From the NCBI GenBank assembly GCA_902798745.1, contig CADBXM010000009.1:1-64000 (forward strand): a stretch of 64,000 nt of DNA, read 5' to 3'. Made by a program: the position numbers and the translations under genes. Below the pieces are notes generated by a model. The model was not told the origin of the DNA. It was given only the letters and a program-made list of their open reading frames with translations, and did not search any database. Numbering within the stretch: the stretch's first letter is position 1; every line of letters begins with the position of its first letter. Positions 8,630-16,898 of this stretch are shown here, in pieces. This DNA comes from an uncultured Eubacteriales bacterium. GTDB taxonomy: Bacteria; Bacillota; Clostridia; Peptostreptococcales; Anaerovoracaceae.

Positions 8630-10114
8630 ATGGCTCGGGATTTCAGAATTACAAATTTTACCGAGGAGCGGGCATATCATAATACCGCGATACTGATTTT
8701 CCTTAAGGCTGTGCGCAGCGCTATGGGCGATGTCGATGTCGAGATCGGCAATTCGCTCAATCAAGGTTACTATGCTTATATAAAAAAGCATGACGGAAAC
8801 CTGACTCACAGCGATATCCACAGGATCAAAGACAAGATGGACAAGATCATCGCACATGATACGGAGATCGTCATCGAAGAAGATACTGTCAGCCATGCTG
8901 CTGAAAAGTGGCGTTCACTCGGATATCAGGAGAAAGCAAGGCTGCTGGAGGGGAGAGATCCTGAAGAGAAGGTTGAGATCGCCAATCTTCACAACTACAG
9001 GAACTGCATGTACAGCGATATGTTGCCGACCTCGGGTTATATCAATCTGTTCGAACTCAGACCATACCGGAGCGGATTGCTTTTGAGACTTCCAAACGCG
9101 CTCCACGATCATACCATCCCGCCATACAGGGATGACGATAAGTTATATGATGCTTATGCAGAGTGCATGAGGATGCGCAGGCATACGGGTATAGATTATC
9201 TCGCCGATCTGAATGAGCAGATAAGAAACGGCAATGCCGATGGAGTCATCAAGGCATGCGAGTGGCTTCAGAGGAAGCAGCTTGAGGAATTTGCTCAGAA
9301 GATCTCAGAGGAAGATAAGAAAGTGGTCCTCATAGCGGGGCCGTCATCGAGCGGAAAGACTACCACGGCTAAGCGTTTATGCTCTGAACTTGAGATGTAC
9401 ACTGGGCAGGAACCGCTCTATCTGGGAACAGACGATTACTTTGTGGAGAGAGAGGACAGTCCAATAGGCGCTGATGGAAAGCCAGATTATGAAGGATTGG
9501 ACGCGCTCGATATGGAACTCTTCAACCAACAGATGGAGGACCTCATTGCAGGCAAAGAAGTCGATCTGCCTGAATTCGATTTTGTGAACGGCACTAAGGT
9601 GTTCGGAAATCGGATCACAAAGCTCAAAAAAAACCAGATACTCGTGATCGAGGGCATACACAGCCTCAATGATGTTCTTACTGAGAATATCCCTCGTTCT
9701 GATAAATTCAAGATTTACATAAGTCCTTTGACCCATATCGGCATGGACAGACACAACCGCATATCCACTGCTGACGCAAGGCTTTTGAGACGAATGGTGA
9801 GAGACAGCCAGTTCAGAGGCTACGGCGCGGAATATACCCTGGAGATGTGGCCTAAAGTAAGAGCGGGGGAGAGTGTCAATATATTCCCTTACAGCTCGTC
9901 GGCAGATGTAGTGTTCAATTCCAGCACAGTATATGAGACCTGCATGTTGAAAACATTCGCGGAACCTTTGCTGCAAGCGATACCTGAGACCAGCGAGCAA
10001 TATGCAGAGGCGAAAAGGATACTGAAATTCATGAAGTACTTCGATAAGATAGAAAACACAAACGCGGTCCCTGATGATTCGATCCTTCGCGAATTCATCG
10101 GCCCGAGAAAGTAA
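8630..10114 (+). CDS. Uridine kinase-like nucleoside kinase with N-terminal extension
   Basis: The C-terminal half is a P-loop kinase of the uridine kinase/phosphoribulokinase family, with the Walker A motif AGPSSSGKTT near residues 236-246 and later TDDYFVERED and VIEGIHSLN, typical of nucleoside or phosphoribulose binding. The N-terminal about 200 residues resemble the TGS/threonyl-tRNA synthetase-like extension found in a common long Clostridia family annotated as nucleoside kinase. The start is the ATG at 8630 because AAAGGAG sits 6 nt before it; an upstream in-frame ATG at 8600 lacks a site. The product is 494 residues. It probably phosphorylates a nucleoside in salvage, but the extension hints at a different substrate or an RNA link. 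Confidence 0.85.
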   Translation: MARDFRITNFTEERAYHNTAILIFLKAVRSAMGDVDVEIGNSLNQGYYAYIKKHDGNLTHSDIHRIKDKMDKIIAHDTEIVIEEDTVSHAAEKWRSLGYQEKARLLEGRDPEEKVEIANLHNYRNCMYSDMLPTSGYINLFELRPYRSGLLLRLPNALHDHTIPPYRDDDKLYDAYAECMRMRRHTGIDYLADLNEQIRNGNADGVIKACEWLQRKQLEEFAQKISEEDKKVVLIAGPSSSGKTTTAKRLCSELEMYTGQEPLYLGTDDYFVEREDSPIGADGKPDYEGLDALDMELFNQQMEDLIAGKEVDLPEFDFVNGTKVFGNRITKLKKNQILVIEGIHSLNDVLTENIPRSDKFKIYISPLTHIGMDRHNRISTADARLLRRMVRDSQFRGYGAEYTLEMWPKVRAGESVNIFPYSSSADVVFNSSTVYETCMLKTFAEPLLQAIPETSEQYAEAKRILKFMKYFDKIENTNAVPDDSILREFIGPRK

Positions 10115-10153
10115 GCGAAAAGTGCGAGGAAGAAAACAAGGAGAAAGAAAGCA

Positions 10154-10567
10154 ATGAAACTGATGAAGAGGAAAAACGGGAACGGAACAGTTTATCTTGT
10201 GATAATAGCATTTGTCGTGATACTGCTCACAGTCCTTTTGGTTAGACTCAACTGGCAGAGATTCAAAGTTGAAGCAGGGTTCGGATTTACCGTAGCCGTG
10301 ATAGTGATCATTTTACTGCTGATACTGTTCCTGATGATCAGACGCAGTATCAGAAAGGCAAAAAAAGAAAGAGAACAGAAGAAGCTTGAGGCCGAGCAAG
10401 AGAGGCAGGCCAAGATCGAAGTCGGGGAACCTGTACCGAGCATTGGCGATGGAAAATTTGATACAGAGGATATCAAGGAAGCTGCCGGCATCGTAGGTGA
10501 CAAGCTCGGAGAACTCGTCGAAAAGGGCAAGAAAGAGATCGCCGAAAGGACTGAATCGGATGAGTAA
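10154..10567 (+). CDS. Small membrane protein with two transmembrane segments and a charged tail
   Basis: No family is recognised. The 137-residue protein has two hydrophobic segments (about 13-33 and 42-62) joined by a short loop, then a strongly charged helical tail (KKEREQKKLEAEQERQ) predicted to lie in the cytoplasm. The ATG follows AGGAGA at good spacing. Its last codons overlap the SDR gene start by 8 nt, so the two are translationally coupled; it follows the kinase gene by 40 nt and probably shares its transcript. A scaffold or anchor role is only a guess. Confidence 0.7.
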   Translation: MKLMKRKNGNGTVYLVIIAFVVILLTVLLVRLNWQRFKVEAGFGFTVAVIVIILLLILFLMIRRSIRKAKKEREQKKLEAEQERQAKIEVGEPVPSIGDGKFDTEDIKEAAGIVGDKLGELVEKGKKEIAERTESDE

Positions 10568-11276
10568 TATACTTATTATAGGTGGCTCCCGTGGGATAGG
10601 CGCAGAAGCAGTCAGATTGTTTGCGGAAAGCGGGGACCGTGTGGTGTTCACTTACCACAGATCCGAACTGGACGCGGATGATCTCAGACAGGAGACCGGT
10701 GCGATCCCGGTAAGATGCGATGTCAAGCATCCCGATTCAGTCAGGATAGCAGTAGATAAAGCGACAGAAGCTCTCGGTCAGATCGATGTGCTGATATGCA
10801 ATGCCGCTATATCCGATTACAGTCTTATAACCGATATAGATGAGACTCGATGGGAAGAAGTGATAGATACGAATCTCAACGGAGTATTCTATGCAGTAAG
10901 AAGAGTACTGCCGGCAATGATAAGCCGCAAGAGCGGGTGCATAATTACAGTGAGCTCTATGTGGGGCCAGGTAGGAGCTTCCTGTGAAGTAGCATATTCA
11001 GCTGCAAAAGCCGGCGTTATCGGACTGACAAAGGCACTTGCGAAAGAAGTCGGCCCATCGGGCATTAGGGTCAACTGCATCTCGCCGGGTCTTATAGACA
11101 CGGATATGAACGCGGAAGTATCTGCTGAAGCGCTTGAAGAGATCGCGGAAGAAACGCCGCTTTCACGCATGGGCAGCCCTCTTGATGTCGCAAAAGCGAT
11201 GAAGTTCCTTGCGTCAGAAGAGGCGTCGTTTATTACCGGCCAGATAATAGGAGTCAATGGAGGCCTTGTAGTTTAA
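10560..11276 (+). CDS. SDR-family oxidoreductase, 3-oxoacyl-ACP reductase-like (FabG type)
   Basis: A short-chain dehydrogenase of about 238 residues with the NAD(P)-binding GGSRGIG near the start, CNAAI, the catalytic Ser (TVSSMWG) and YSAAK near residues 146-150, and the C-terminal GQIIGVNGG. All catalytic residues (Asn, Ser, Tyr, Lys) are present. FabG reduces 3-oxoacyl-ACP in fatty acid synthesis, but no other fab gene is nearby, so another keto substrate is equally possible. The start is the ATG at 10560, which overlaps the preceding stop; a longer in-frame reading would enter the previous gene. Confidence 0.85.
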   Translation: MSNILIIGGSRGIGAEAVRLFAESGDRVVFTYHRSELDADDLRQETGAIPVRCDVKHPDSVRIAVDKATEALGQIDVLICNAAISDYSLITDIDETRWEEVIDTNLNGVFYAVRRVLPAMISRKSGCIITVSSMWGQVGASCEVAYSAAKAGVIGLTKALAKEVGPSGIRVNCISPGLIDTDMNAEVSAEALEEIAEETPLSRMGSPLDVAKAMKFLASEEASFITGQIIGVNGGLVV

Positions 11277-11326
11277 CAGGATCAAAACAGCGCCATTAGC
11301 GTTACATATATTGTGGACGTCCATTA

Positions 11327-11356
11327 AATAACCACTACATATAGTGGTTATTTTTT
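11327..11356 (+). terminator. Terminator ahead of the dcw cluster
   Basis: AATAACCACTA pairs with TAGTGGTTATT around a 4-nt CATA loop (11327-11352) and runs into further Ts. It separates the SDR gene from mraZ. Confidence 0.85.
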
Positions 11357-11395
11357 TATTTTGGGCAAAAACAGTATGCAAAGGAATTGTTTGAG

Positions 11396-11461
11396 TGGGA
11401 AATGGTGGGGGATAAAAACCAAAAACAGGCAAATTTTGTTGATAAGTGGGGGATTGTGGGG
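11396..11461 (+). promoter_or_regulatory. MraZ operator boxes: two TGGGN-N5-TGGGN pairs
   Basis: TGGGA at 11396-11400 and TGGGG at 11406-11410 form one pair; TGGGG at 11447-11451 and TGGGG at 11457-11461 form the second. Each pair has a 10-bp period (5-nt spacer), the arrangement described for MraZ binding ahead of its own gene in Escherichia coli. An isolated TGGGC is at 11362-11366. The second pair overlaps the likely mraZ promoter, as expected for autorepression of the dcw cluster. Confidence 0.8.
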
Positions 11462-11483
11462 TATTATTTAGTTAACCTATATT
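11454..11483 (+). promoter_or_regulatory. Probable mraZ/dcw promoter
   Basis: TTGTGG (11454-11459), an 18-nt spacer and TATATT (11478-11483). It overlaps the downstream MraZ box pair and leaves a 5' leader of roughly 45 nt before mraZ. Confidence 0.5.
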
Positions 11484-11534
11484 TTTATTTAGATTGAAAC
11501 AGAGCTTCAAAAGCTTGAAAAATCAAGGCAAAGC

Positions 11535-11966
11535 ATGTTTTTAGGAACTTACCGGAACTCAATAGACAGTAAAAACCGGATGATCGTCCCTTCGAAGTTC
11601 AGGGATCAGCTGGGCGGTAAGTGCATGCTCACAAAGGGCTTTGATGAATGCCTTTACATCTACACGATGGACTACTACGAGGAAATGGCAGCTAAACTCG
11701 CGGCTCTTCCTCAGTCGGACAGAGATTTCCGTGAATTCATCAGAGACTTCTTCGGAAACTCGGTCCTCTGTGAACTCGATTCTCAGGGCAGAGTACTGAT
11801 ACCGCAGAATCTGAGAGAGTACGCGAACATAAACAAAGAGCTCATCACCGTAGGGGCTATGAACAAAGTAGAGATCTGGAGCGCTGAATCAGGCGGTACA
11901 AGCGATACTTCGGCGATGATGAACGACAAGTCGTTCACCGACAAGCTGAAAGAGTACAACATCTAA
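11535..11966 (+). CDS. mraZ: MraZ, transcriptional regulator of the dcw cluster
   Basis: MraZ is a ring-forming DNA-binding protein that represses its own cluster. The 143-residue product has two SpoVT/AbrB-like halves (about 5-47 and 77-120) with the conserved segments MFLGTYRNSIDSKNR and LDSQGRVLIP. It carries a slightly longer, Ser/Asp-rich C-terminal tail than usual. It is first in the cluster, 14 nt before rsmH, and its probable binding sites lie just upstream. The ribosome binding site is weak (AAGG). Confidence 0.95.
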   Translation: MFLGTYRNSIDSKNRMIVPSKFRDQLGGKCMLTKGFDECLYIYTMDYYEEMAAKLAALPQSDRDFREFIRDFFGNSVLCELDSQGRVLIPQNLREYANINKELITVGAMNKVEIWSAESGGTSDTSAMMNDKSFTDKLKEYNI

Positions 11967-11980
11967 GACCGGGAGCTGTT

Positions 11981-12913
11981 ATGGAATTCAAGCACGAGCC
12001 TGTGCTGTTCGATGAAGTAATGACAGCGCTGGATATAAAAGAAGACGGTATATACATAGACGGCACGGTCGGAGGCGGAGGCCATTCATCCGGGATATGC
12101 GAAAGACTCAGCGACAGCGGGATGCTGGTGGCTGTAGACAGAGATGAAGAAGCGCTTGCTGCGGCGGCCAAGAGACTTGAAGGTTATAAGTGCCAAAAGA
12201 GATTCGTCCACGCCAACTACAGCGATATCGACGCGATAGCTGAAGCAGCAGGCAGAAAAGTGCAGGGGGTACTTCTCGATCTCGGAGTCAGCTCATACCA
12301 GCTGGACAATCCTGAAAGAGGCTTCTCGTATATGCATGATGCACCGCTCGACATGAGGATGGACGGAAGTGACAGGCTCACGGCGTATGACGTAGTGAAC
12401 GGATACAGCGAAGCGGAGCTTGCAAGGATCATAAAGGACTACGGAGAAGAACGCTGGGCGGCCAGGATAGCACAGTTCATCGCAAGAGAGCGAAAGGTAT
12501 CCGCGATCGACTCGACCGCAAGGCTGACAGACATCATAAAGGCGGCGATACCGGCAAACGCAAGAAGAAATGGCCCGCATCCTGCTAAACGGACATTCCA
12601 GGCGATCAGGATCGAAGTCAACGACGAACTTGGTCACTTGAGGGAAGCGGTGAGCCAGCTGCCTGATCTGCTGGACAGCGGAGGAAGGATAGCAATAATT
12701 ACCTTCCATTCGCTGGAGGACAGGATAGTAAAGACAGAGTTTGAAAGAAGACTCGATCCATGCACTTGTCCACCGGAATTTCCGGTCTGTGTATGCGGCA
12801 AAGTGGCAGATGTAAAGAGAGTCACAAGAAAGCCGATAATACCGACTGAAGAAGAGACAGAGTCAAATCCGAGGGCAAGGAGCGCCAAGCTGAGAGTCCT
12901 CGAAAAACTATAA
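11981..12913 (+). CDS. rsmH: RsmH (MraW), 16S rRNA m4C1402 methyltransferase
   Basis: RsmH methylates N4 of C1402 in the 16S rRNA P-site using S-adenosylmethionine. At 310 residues it has the normal length, with the SAM-binding GTVGGGGHS near residues 28-36, LLDLGVSSYQLD and ERGFSY, the KRTFQAIRIEVN segment, and the C-terminal RDxxxNPRARSAKLR-type ending (ESNPRARSAKLR). GGGAG precedes the ATG. It is the second gene of the dcw cluster, the standard position. Confidence 0.97.
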   Translation: MEFKHEPVLFDEVMTALDIKEDGIYIDGTVGGGGHSSGICERLSDSGMLVAVDRDEEALAAAAKRLEGYKCQKRFVHANYSDIDAIAEAAGRKVQGVLLDLGVSSYQLDNPERGFSYMHDAPLDMRMDGSDRLTAYDVVNGYSEAELARIIKDYGEERWAARIAQFIARERKVSAIDSTARLTDIIKAAIPANARRNGPHPAKRTFQAIRIEVNDELGHLREAVSQLPDLLDSGGRIAIITFHSLEDRIVKTEFERRLDPCTCPPEFPVCVCGKVADVKRVTRKPIIPTEEETESNPRARSAKLRVLEKL

Positions 12914-12949
12914 AACACACTTGATCTAAAGAAAATATGGAATAGCGGG

Positions 12950-13306
12950 ATGAAAAAGAGAGAGAGAAAAGCGCAGTCGAATAATATGAGACACAGAAAG
13001 CAGCTCGTCAAACTGCTCTCTGCCGTCATGCTCGGACTCTTCGTACTGATCGGTATGAGATCTTACGCAGCCATCATACAGCATGAGAACAATGTGCTGA
13101 TGGAGGAAAACGCATACATCCAGGCTGAGATCGATTCACTGTCAAGTCAGATAGTTGAAGAGACCAAGATCACTAAGATAGAACAGGTAGCAACCACGAA
13201 GTATGGCATGGTATATCCGACACCGGATAATTGTGTGAAACTCGGTGCCGAGGAATCGGAAGAACAGGGGCTGGCTGCGACTATAAGAAGTGAAGCATAT
13301 AATTAG
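12950..13306 (+). CDS. ftsL: FtsL-like septum formation protein
   Basis: A 118-residue bitopic protein: very basic cytoplasmic N-terminus, one membrane segment at about residues 23-43, then an extracytoplasmic coiled coil (HENNVLMEENAYIQAEIDSL) and a short tail with YGMVYP. This architecture and the position between rsmH and ftsI identify FtsL, which recruits the FtsW/FtsI synthase through FtsQ/DivIB and DivIC. Sequence identity within the family is low, so the symbol rests mainly on context. A DivIC-type protein is the alternative. Confidence 0.85.
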   Translation: MKKRERKAQSNNMRHRKQLVKLLSAVMLGLFVLIGMRSYAAIIQHENNVLMEENAYIQAEIDSLSSQIVEETKITKIEQVATTKYGMVYPTPDNCVKLGAEESEEQGLAATIRSEAYN

Positions 13307-13328
13307 ATTAAAACGAAAGAAATGATCG

Positions 13329-13365
13329 GCCACTGATCCGCACGCGGCTCGGTGGCAATTTTTTT
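13329..13365 (+). terminator. Probable terminator between ftsL and ftsI
   Basis: GCCACTGATCCG pairs with CGGCTCGGTGGC (one mismatch, one G-U) around a CACG loop, followed by AA and T7. It would split the dcw cluster into a mraZ-rsmH-ftsL transcript and a separate ftsI onward transcript. Confidence 0.7.
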
Positions 13366-13391
13366 AGGCAAATCGGCTCTTATGTTCCTAA

Positions 13392-13408
13392 CTAAATACT
13401 GTATTTAG
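13392..13408. promoter_or_regulatory. Perfect palindrome CTAAATAC-T-GTATTTAG upstream of ftsI
   Basis: Eight-bp perfect arms around one central base, ending 25 nt before the ftsI -10. The symmetry and position suggest an operator for a dimeric regulator; which one is unknown. Confidence 0.5.
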
Positions 13409-13430
13409 CTTATAAAAATGACACAATATA

Positions 13431-13439
13431 TGGTATACT
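13431..13439 (+). promoter_or_regulatory. Extended -10 promoter for ftsI (TGG-TATACT)
   Basis: TGG followed by TATACT, with a weak TTATAA 18 nt upstream. The same TGGTATACT string reappears ahead of the exporter operon at 43640. Confidence 0.6.
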
Positions 13440-13467
13440 ATATTGAATTTTTATGTATATCTAAGGG

Positions 13468-15855
13468 ATGGCCAACGAAAACAGAGAAAAAAAGGTCAAT
13501 AGTAAGGCTGAAGCCCGCAGAAACAAGAAGATAGAAGAGAAGCGGGCCAGGATCAGTGAACGTGCGGCAGAATCAAAAGCCGGCGGTTTTGATGTGCCTG
13601 CATCATCCTCAACGTCTTCAAGAAAAAAGTTAAGCTCAAAAGACAAGAAGATAGAAAAAAGACGAGCTGCTAACAGGGCGAAGAAGAGTGAATCGGTAAG
13701 AAAAACTGAGGCCAAAGCAAGCAGGACCGAAGCCAAAGCGACCGGGAAAAAATCTTCTAAGAAGACAAGGCCCAAAACTAAAAGCAGCAATTCCGTGCGG
13801 GAATACAGGGTACCGAAGAACGCTGCTATGGAACAGGCTTTCTTCGCCGAAGAATACGCTGAAACCTATGATACAACGTCAATAACAGCATCTAACAGGA
13901 ATCGCCTCGCAGGAGGCCTTGCATTCCTTCTGATACTGATCATAGCCTTGATATTCCGAATGGGATATTGGCAGATATATAAAGCCGACGAGCTAAAGCT
14001 GATGGCGACCGATATGCAGAAAGTGGATACGGAGATCCAGCCGGTAAGAGGCTCCATCTACGACTCCCAGATGAGCACTCTCGCTGAGTCTGTGACTGAA
14101 TATGAGCTTTACGCATATACACAGAATATATACAAGGCAGCTGAAATCAGTCAGGCAGAGAAAGAAAAAACAGTAACGACGCTTTCTAAGTGCACAGGGA
14201 AAGAAGCAGATGAGATCAAAGAGTCGCTTCAGGATGAAGAAAACCTTGTGCTTATAGCTGACGGACTTACAAGAGAGCAGGTCGAAAAGGCACAGAAGGA
14301 ATTCGGTACTAATGTAGTAGTTAAGACCAGAACAGCCAGATACTATCCGAATGGCGCATTTGCCGCGCAGATACTCGGAGGCGTTGATTCTGAAAACACC
14401 GGCAGAGCAGGGCTTGAGTATGAATACAATTCAAAGCTTGCCGGCATCAAAGGAAGAACTGTGCGTACTACCGACAACAACGGAGATACGCTTTCCAATT
14501 CTAAGACCAAGTACTTCAAAGCTCAGGACGGTTACAACATTGTGACGACCGTGGATTCCGTGATCCAGCATTTTGTTGAAGATGCGATCGCCAGAGGAAT
14601 GGACGATACAGGCGCTGAGGCTGTCACATGCATAGTGATGGAACCAAAGACCGGTAATATCCTCGCAATGGCCTCGACCCCTGAGTATGACCCGAACGAT
14701 TCATCAGAGCCTTCGGATAAAGCAGAGAAGAAAAGGTTCAGAAAAATGTCGGCAAAAGAGCAGACGGAATACCTTTCGGAGATGTGGAAGATAAAGCCGG
14801 TAAGTGACATATATGAACCGGGATCCACATTCAAGCTCATCGCGGCAGCGGCCGCTCTGGAATCCGGAAATGCCAACAGTAAGTCGAGATATGTATGTAA
14901 CGGTTATATTCGAGTTGATGACAGAACTCTCCACTGCCTGAGAAATCACGGCAAGCAGAGTCTGAAACAGGCTGTCGGTAATTCGTGCAACCCTGCACTT
15001 GCCCAGGTCGCACTGGATATGGGCGCGGGCACTTTCTATAACTATATAGATCTCTTTGGTTTCAATGACCAGACAGGTGTGGATCTTCCGGGTGAGGGTT
15101 ACTCCATAGTCAAGGACCCTGTCGGTCTTCCGAGAGTAGACCTTGCGACCACCGGCTTCGGACAGGGCATCGCCGTCACACCGCTTCAGATCCTTTGCGC
15201 CGTCAACAGCTTTGGTAACGGCGGCGTGCTAATGAAGCCTAAGATCGTAAGCAAAATAACGGATTCCGACGGCAATACTGTGGAAAAGATGCCTGATACA
15301 AAAGTAAGACAGGTTGTATCCGAGGAAACTGCCGACAAGATGTGCGACATAATGGAATACTATGTATCAGACGCCGGCGGTACGACAGCGTATATACCTG
15401 GCTACAGGGTCGGAGGCAAGACCGGAACCGCTAACCGTGTATCGGGTAACCAGTACAGCGCTTCCACCAACACTTCGTTTGTTGTAATGGCACCGATGGA
15501 TGACCCTAAGATCTCGATGATTTGTATCGTATACAGGCCAACCAAAAAGGAATACGGTGCTAACACTGCAGGCCCTATCGTAAAGGAAATAACAGAGAAG
15601 ACGCTCCAGTATATGGGTGTCGAGAGAGTGTACAGCAAAAACGAAGAAAAGTATTCGAAGACCAGCACGGTAAAGGTTCCTGATGTTACGGGCATGGACA
15701 GCAATGAAGCCATATCAAAAATCAAGTCTGCAGGGCTCAAATATTCGATCATGCCGGAAAACACCACAGCGGAGTCATTCGTCGTGGCTGATCAGTATCC
15801 TAAAGCAGGCTCAAAGGTGGAGAAGGATTCCACGGTATACATATATAGTGAATAA
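13468..15855 (+). CDS. ftsI: Division transpeptidase FtsI/SpoVD-type class B PBP with PASTA domain
   Basis: This 795-residue class B penicillin-binding protein cross-links septal peptidoglycan with FtsW. The N-terminal 130 residues are an unusually long, Lys/Arg-rich cytoplasmic tail, followed by a membrane segment (about 148-168), the dimerisation domain (PVRGSIYD) and the transpeptidase domain. Active-site motifs are intact: S453-T-F-K456, S506-C-N508 and K651-T-G653. One PASTA domain ends the protein (about 733-795). The start codon is preceded by AAGGG only 3 nt away, an unusually tight site. It could be the vegetative FtsI/PBP2x or the sporulation paralogue SpoVD; its place in the dcw cluster favours the former. 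Confidence 0.92.
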   Translation: MANENREKKVNSKAEARRNKKIEEKRARISERAAESKAGGFDVPASSSTSSRKKLSSKDKKIEKRRAANRAKKSESVRKTEAKASRTEAKATGKKSSKKTRPKTKSSNSVREYRVPKNAAMEQAFFAEEYAETYDTTSITASNRNRLAGGLAFLLILIIALIFRMGYWQIYKADELKLMATDMQKVDTEIQPVRGSIYDSQMSTLAESVTEYELYAYTQNIYKAAEISQAEKEKTVTTLSKCTGKEADEIKESLQDEENLVLIADGLTREQVEKAQKEFGTNVVVKTRTARYYPNGAFAAQILGGVDSENTGRAGLEYEYNSKLAGIKGRTVRTTDNNGDTLSNSKTKYFKAQDGYNIVTTVDSVIQHFVEDAIARGMDDTGAEAVTCIVMEPKTGNILAMASTPEYDPNDSSEPSDKAEKKRFRKMSAKEQTEYLSEMWKIKPVSDIYEPGSTFKLIAAAAALESGNANSKSRYVCNGYIRVDDRTLHCLRNHGKQSLKQAVGNSCNPALAQVALDMGAGTFYNYIDLFGFNDQTGVDLPGEGYSIVKDPVGLPRVDLATTGFGQGIAVTPLQILCAVNSFGNGGVLMKPKIVSKITDSDGNTVEKMPDTKVRQVVSEETADKMCDIMEYYVSDAGGTTAYIPGYRVGGKTGTANRVSGNQYSASTNTSFVVMAPMDDPKISMICIVYRPTKKEYGANTAGPIVKEITEKTLQYMGVERVYSKNEEKYSKTSTVKVPDVTGMDSNEAISKIKSAGLKYSIMPENTTAESFVVADQYPKAGSKVEKDSTVYIYSE

Positions 15856-15875
15856 AACAGGAGAATAACAGCTCA

Positions 15876-16862
15876 ATGATAAACAGCCATAGTACATTTA
15901 TATATGCACTCATAGCAGCGCTGGCCTTCGCTGTTTCGATGTTAGTGACAGCGCGCATGATACCTTTCCTCAAAGAGAAGCAATTCGGGCAGTTCATTAG
16001 AGAAGAAGGCCCTGAAGCTCATCTTTCAAAGCAGGGCACGCCCACCATGGGCGGAGTAGCAATCGCAGCCGGGATCACGGTAGCAGTGGTGATCAGCATG
16101 TTTATGCCGGGAAGCGTCACTGTATCCAAGCTCGCGATACTGCTGAGCATGTTCGCTTTTGGCGCCATAGGTTTTATTGATGATTACAACAAAATAGCTA
16201 AGAAGCAGAACGAAGGTCTCACGCCAAAACAGAAAATCGTTCTTCAGGTGTTATTCGGACTGGCTCTGGCAGTATTCATGATGGCCAGAGAGGGCACTGC
16301 GGTGCTGATCCCGTTCACAGGCAAAATAGTAGAAATGGGATGGCTTTATATACCATTCGTAGTATTCATCGAAGTTGCTATGGCAAATGCTGTCAATCTT
16401 ACAGACGGGCTTGACGGACTCGCATCGGGCACATCTGCAATCGTTGCCGCTACTTTTGCTGTCATCGGCATGACAGTTGGCGGCGGAAGCGAACCTATGG
16501 CAGTGGCTGGGCAGGCAGTTATGGGAGCGCTGATAGGATTCCTTATATTCAACCACTATCCGGCAAAGATCTTCATGGGAGATACAGGCTCGATGGCGCT
16601 CGGTGGAGTGCTATCCGCAATGGCTATCGTAGGCCACATGGAATGGCTGCTTCCTATAGCAGGTCTTATCTATGTGATCGAAGCGCTTTCTGTGATCATA
16701 CAGGTCGGTTATTTCAAGATGAGCGGAGGAAAGCGTGTGTTCAGGATGGCGCCTATACATCATCACTTTGAACTCGGCGGCTGGCATGAGACCAAAGTCG
16801 TCAGAGTATTTTGCTTATTCACATTGATATGCTGCGTGATCGCGTTTCTGTCAGTAAGATAG
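15876..16862 (+). CDS. mraY: MraY, phospho-N-acetylmuramoyl-pentapeptide transferase
   Basis: This integral membrane enzyme transfers phospho-MurNAc-pentapeptide to undecaprenyl phosphate to make lipid I. The 328-residue protein has about ten membrane segments and the family motifs HLSKQGTPTMGG, DDYNK, NLTDGLDGLASG, FMGDTGSMALGG and HHHFELGGW. It sits 20 nt behind ftsI with a good AGGAG site. murE and murF, usually between ftsI and mraY, are absent here. Confidence 0.97.
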   Translation: MINSHSTFIYALIAALAFAVSMLVTARMIPFLKEKQFGQFIREEGPEAHLSKQGTPTMGGVAIAAGITVAVVISMFMPGSVTVSKLAILLSMFAFGAIGFIDDYNKIAKKQNEGLTPKQKIVLQVLFGLALAVFMMAREGTAVLIPFTGKIVEMGWLYIPFVVFIEVAMANAVNLTDGLDGLASGTSAIVAATFAVIGMTVGGGSEPMAVAGQAVMGALIGFLIFNHYPAKIFMGDTGSMALGGVLSAMAIVGHMEWLLPIAGLIYVIEALSVIIQVGYFKMSGGKRVFRMAPIHHHFELGGWHETKVVRVFCLFTLICCVIAFLSVR

Positions 16863-16898
16863 ACACACTGGATATATAAAAAGGAAAAGGCATCAGTA

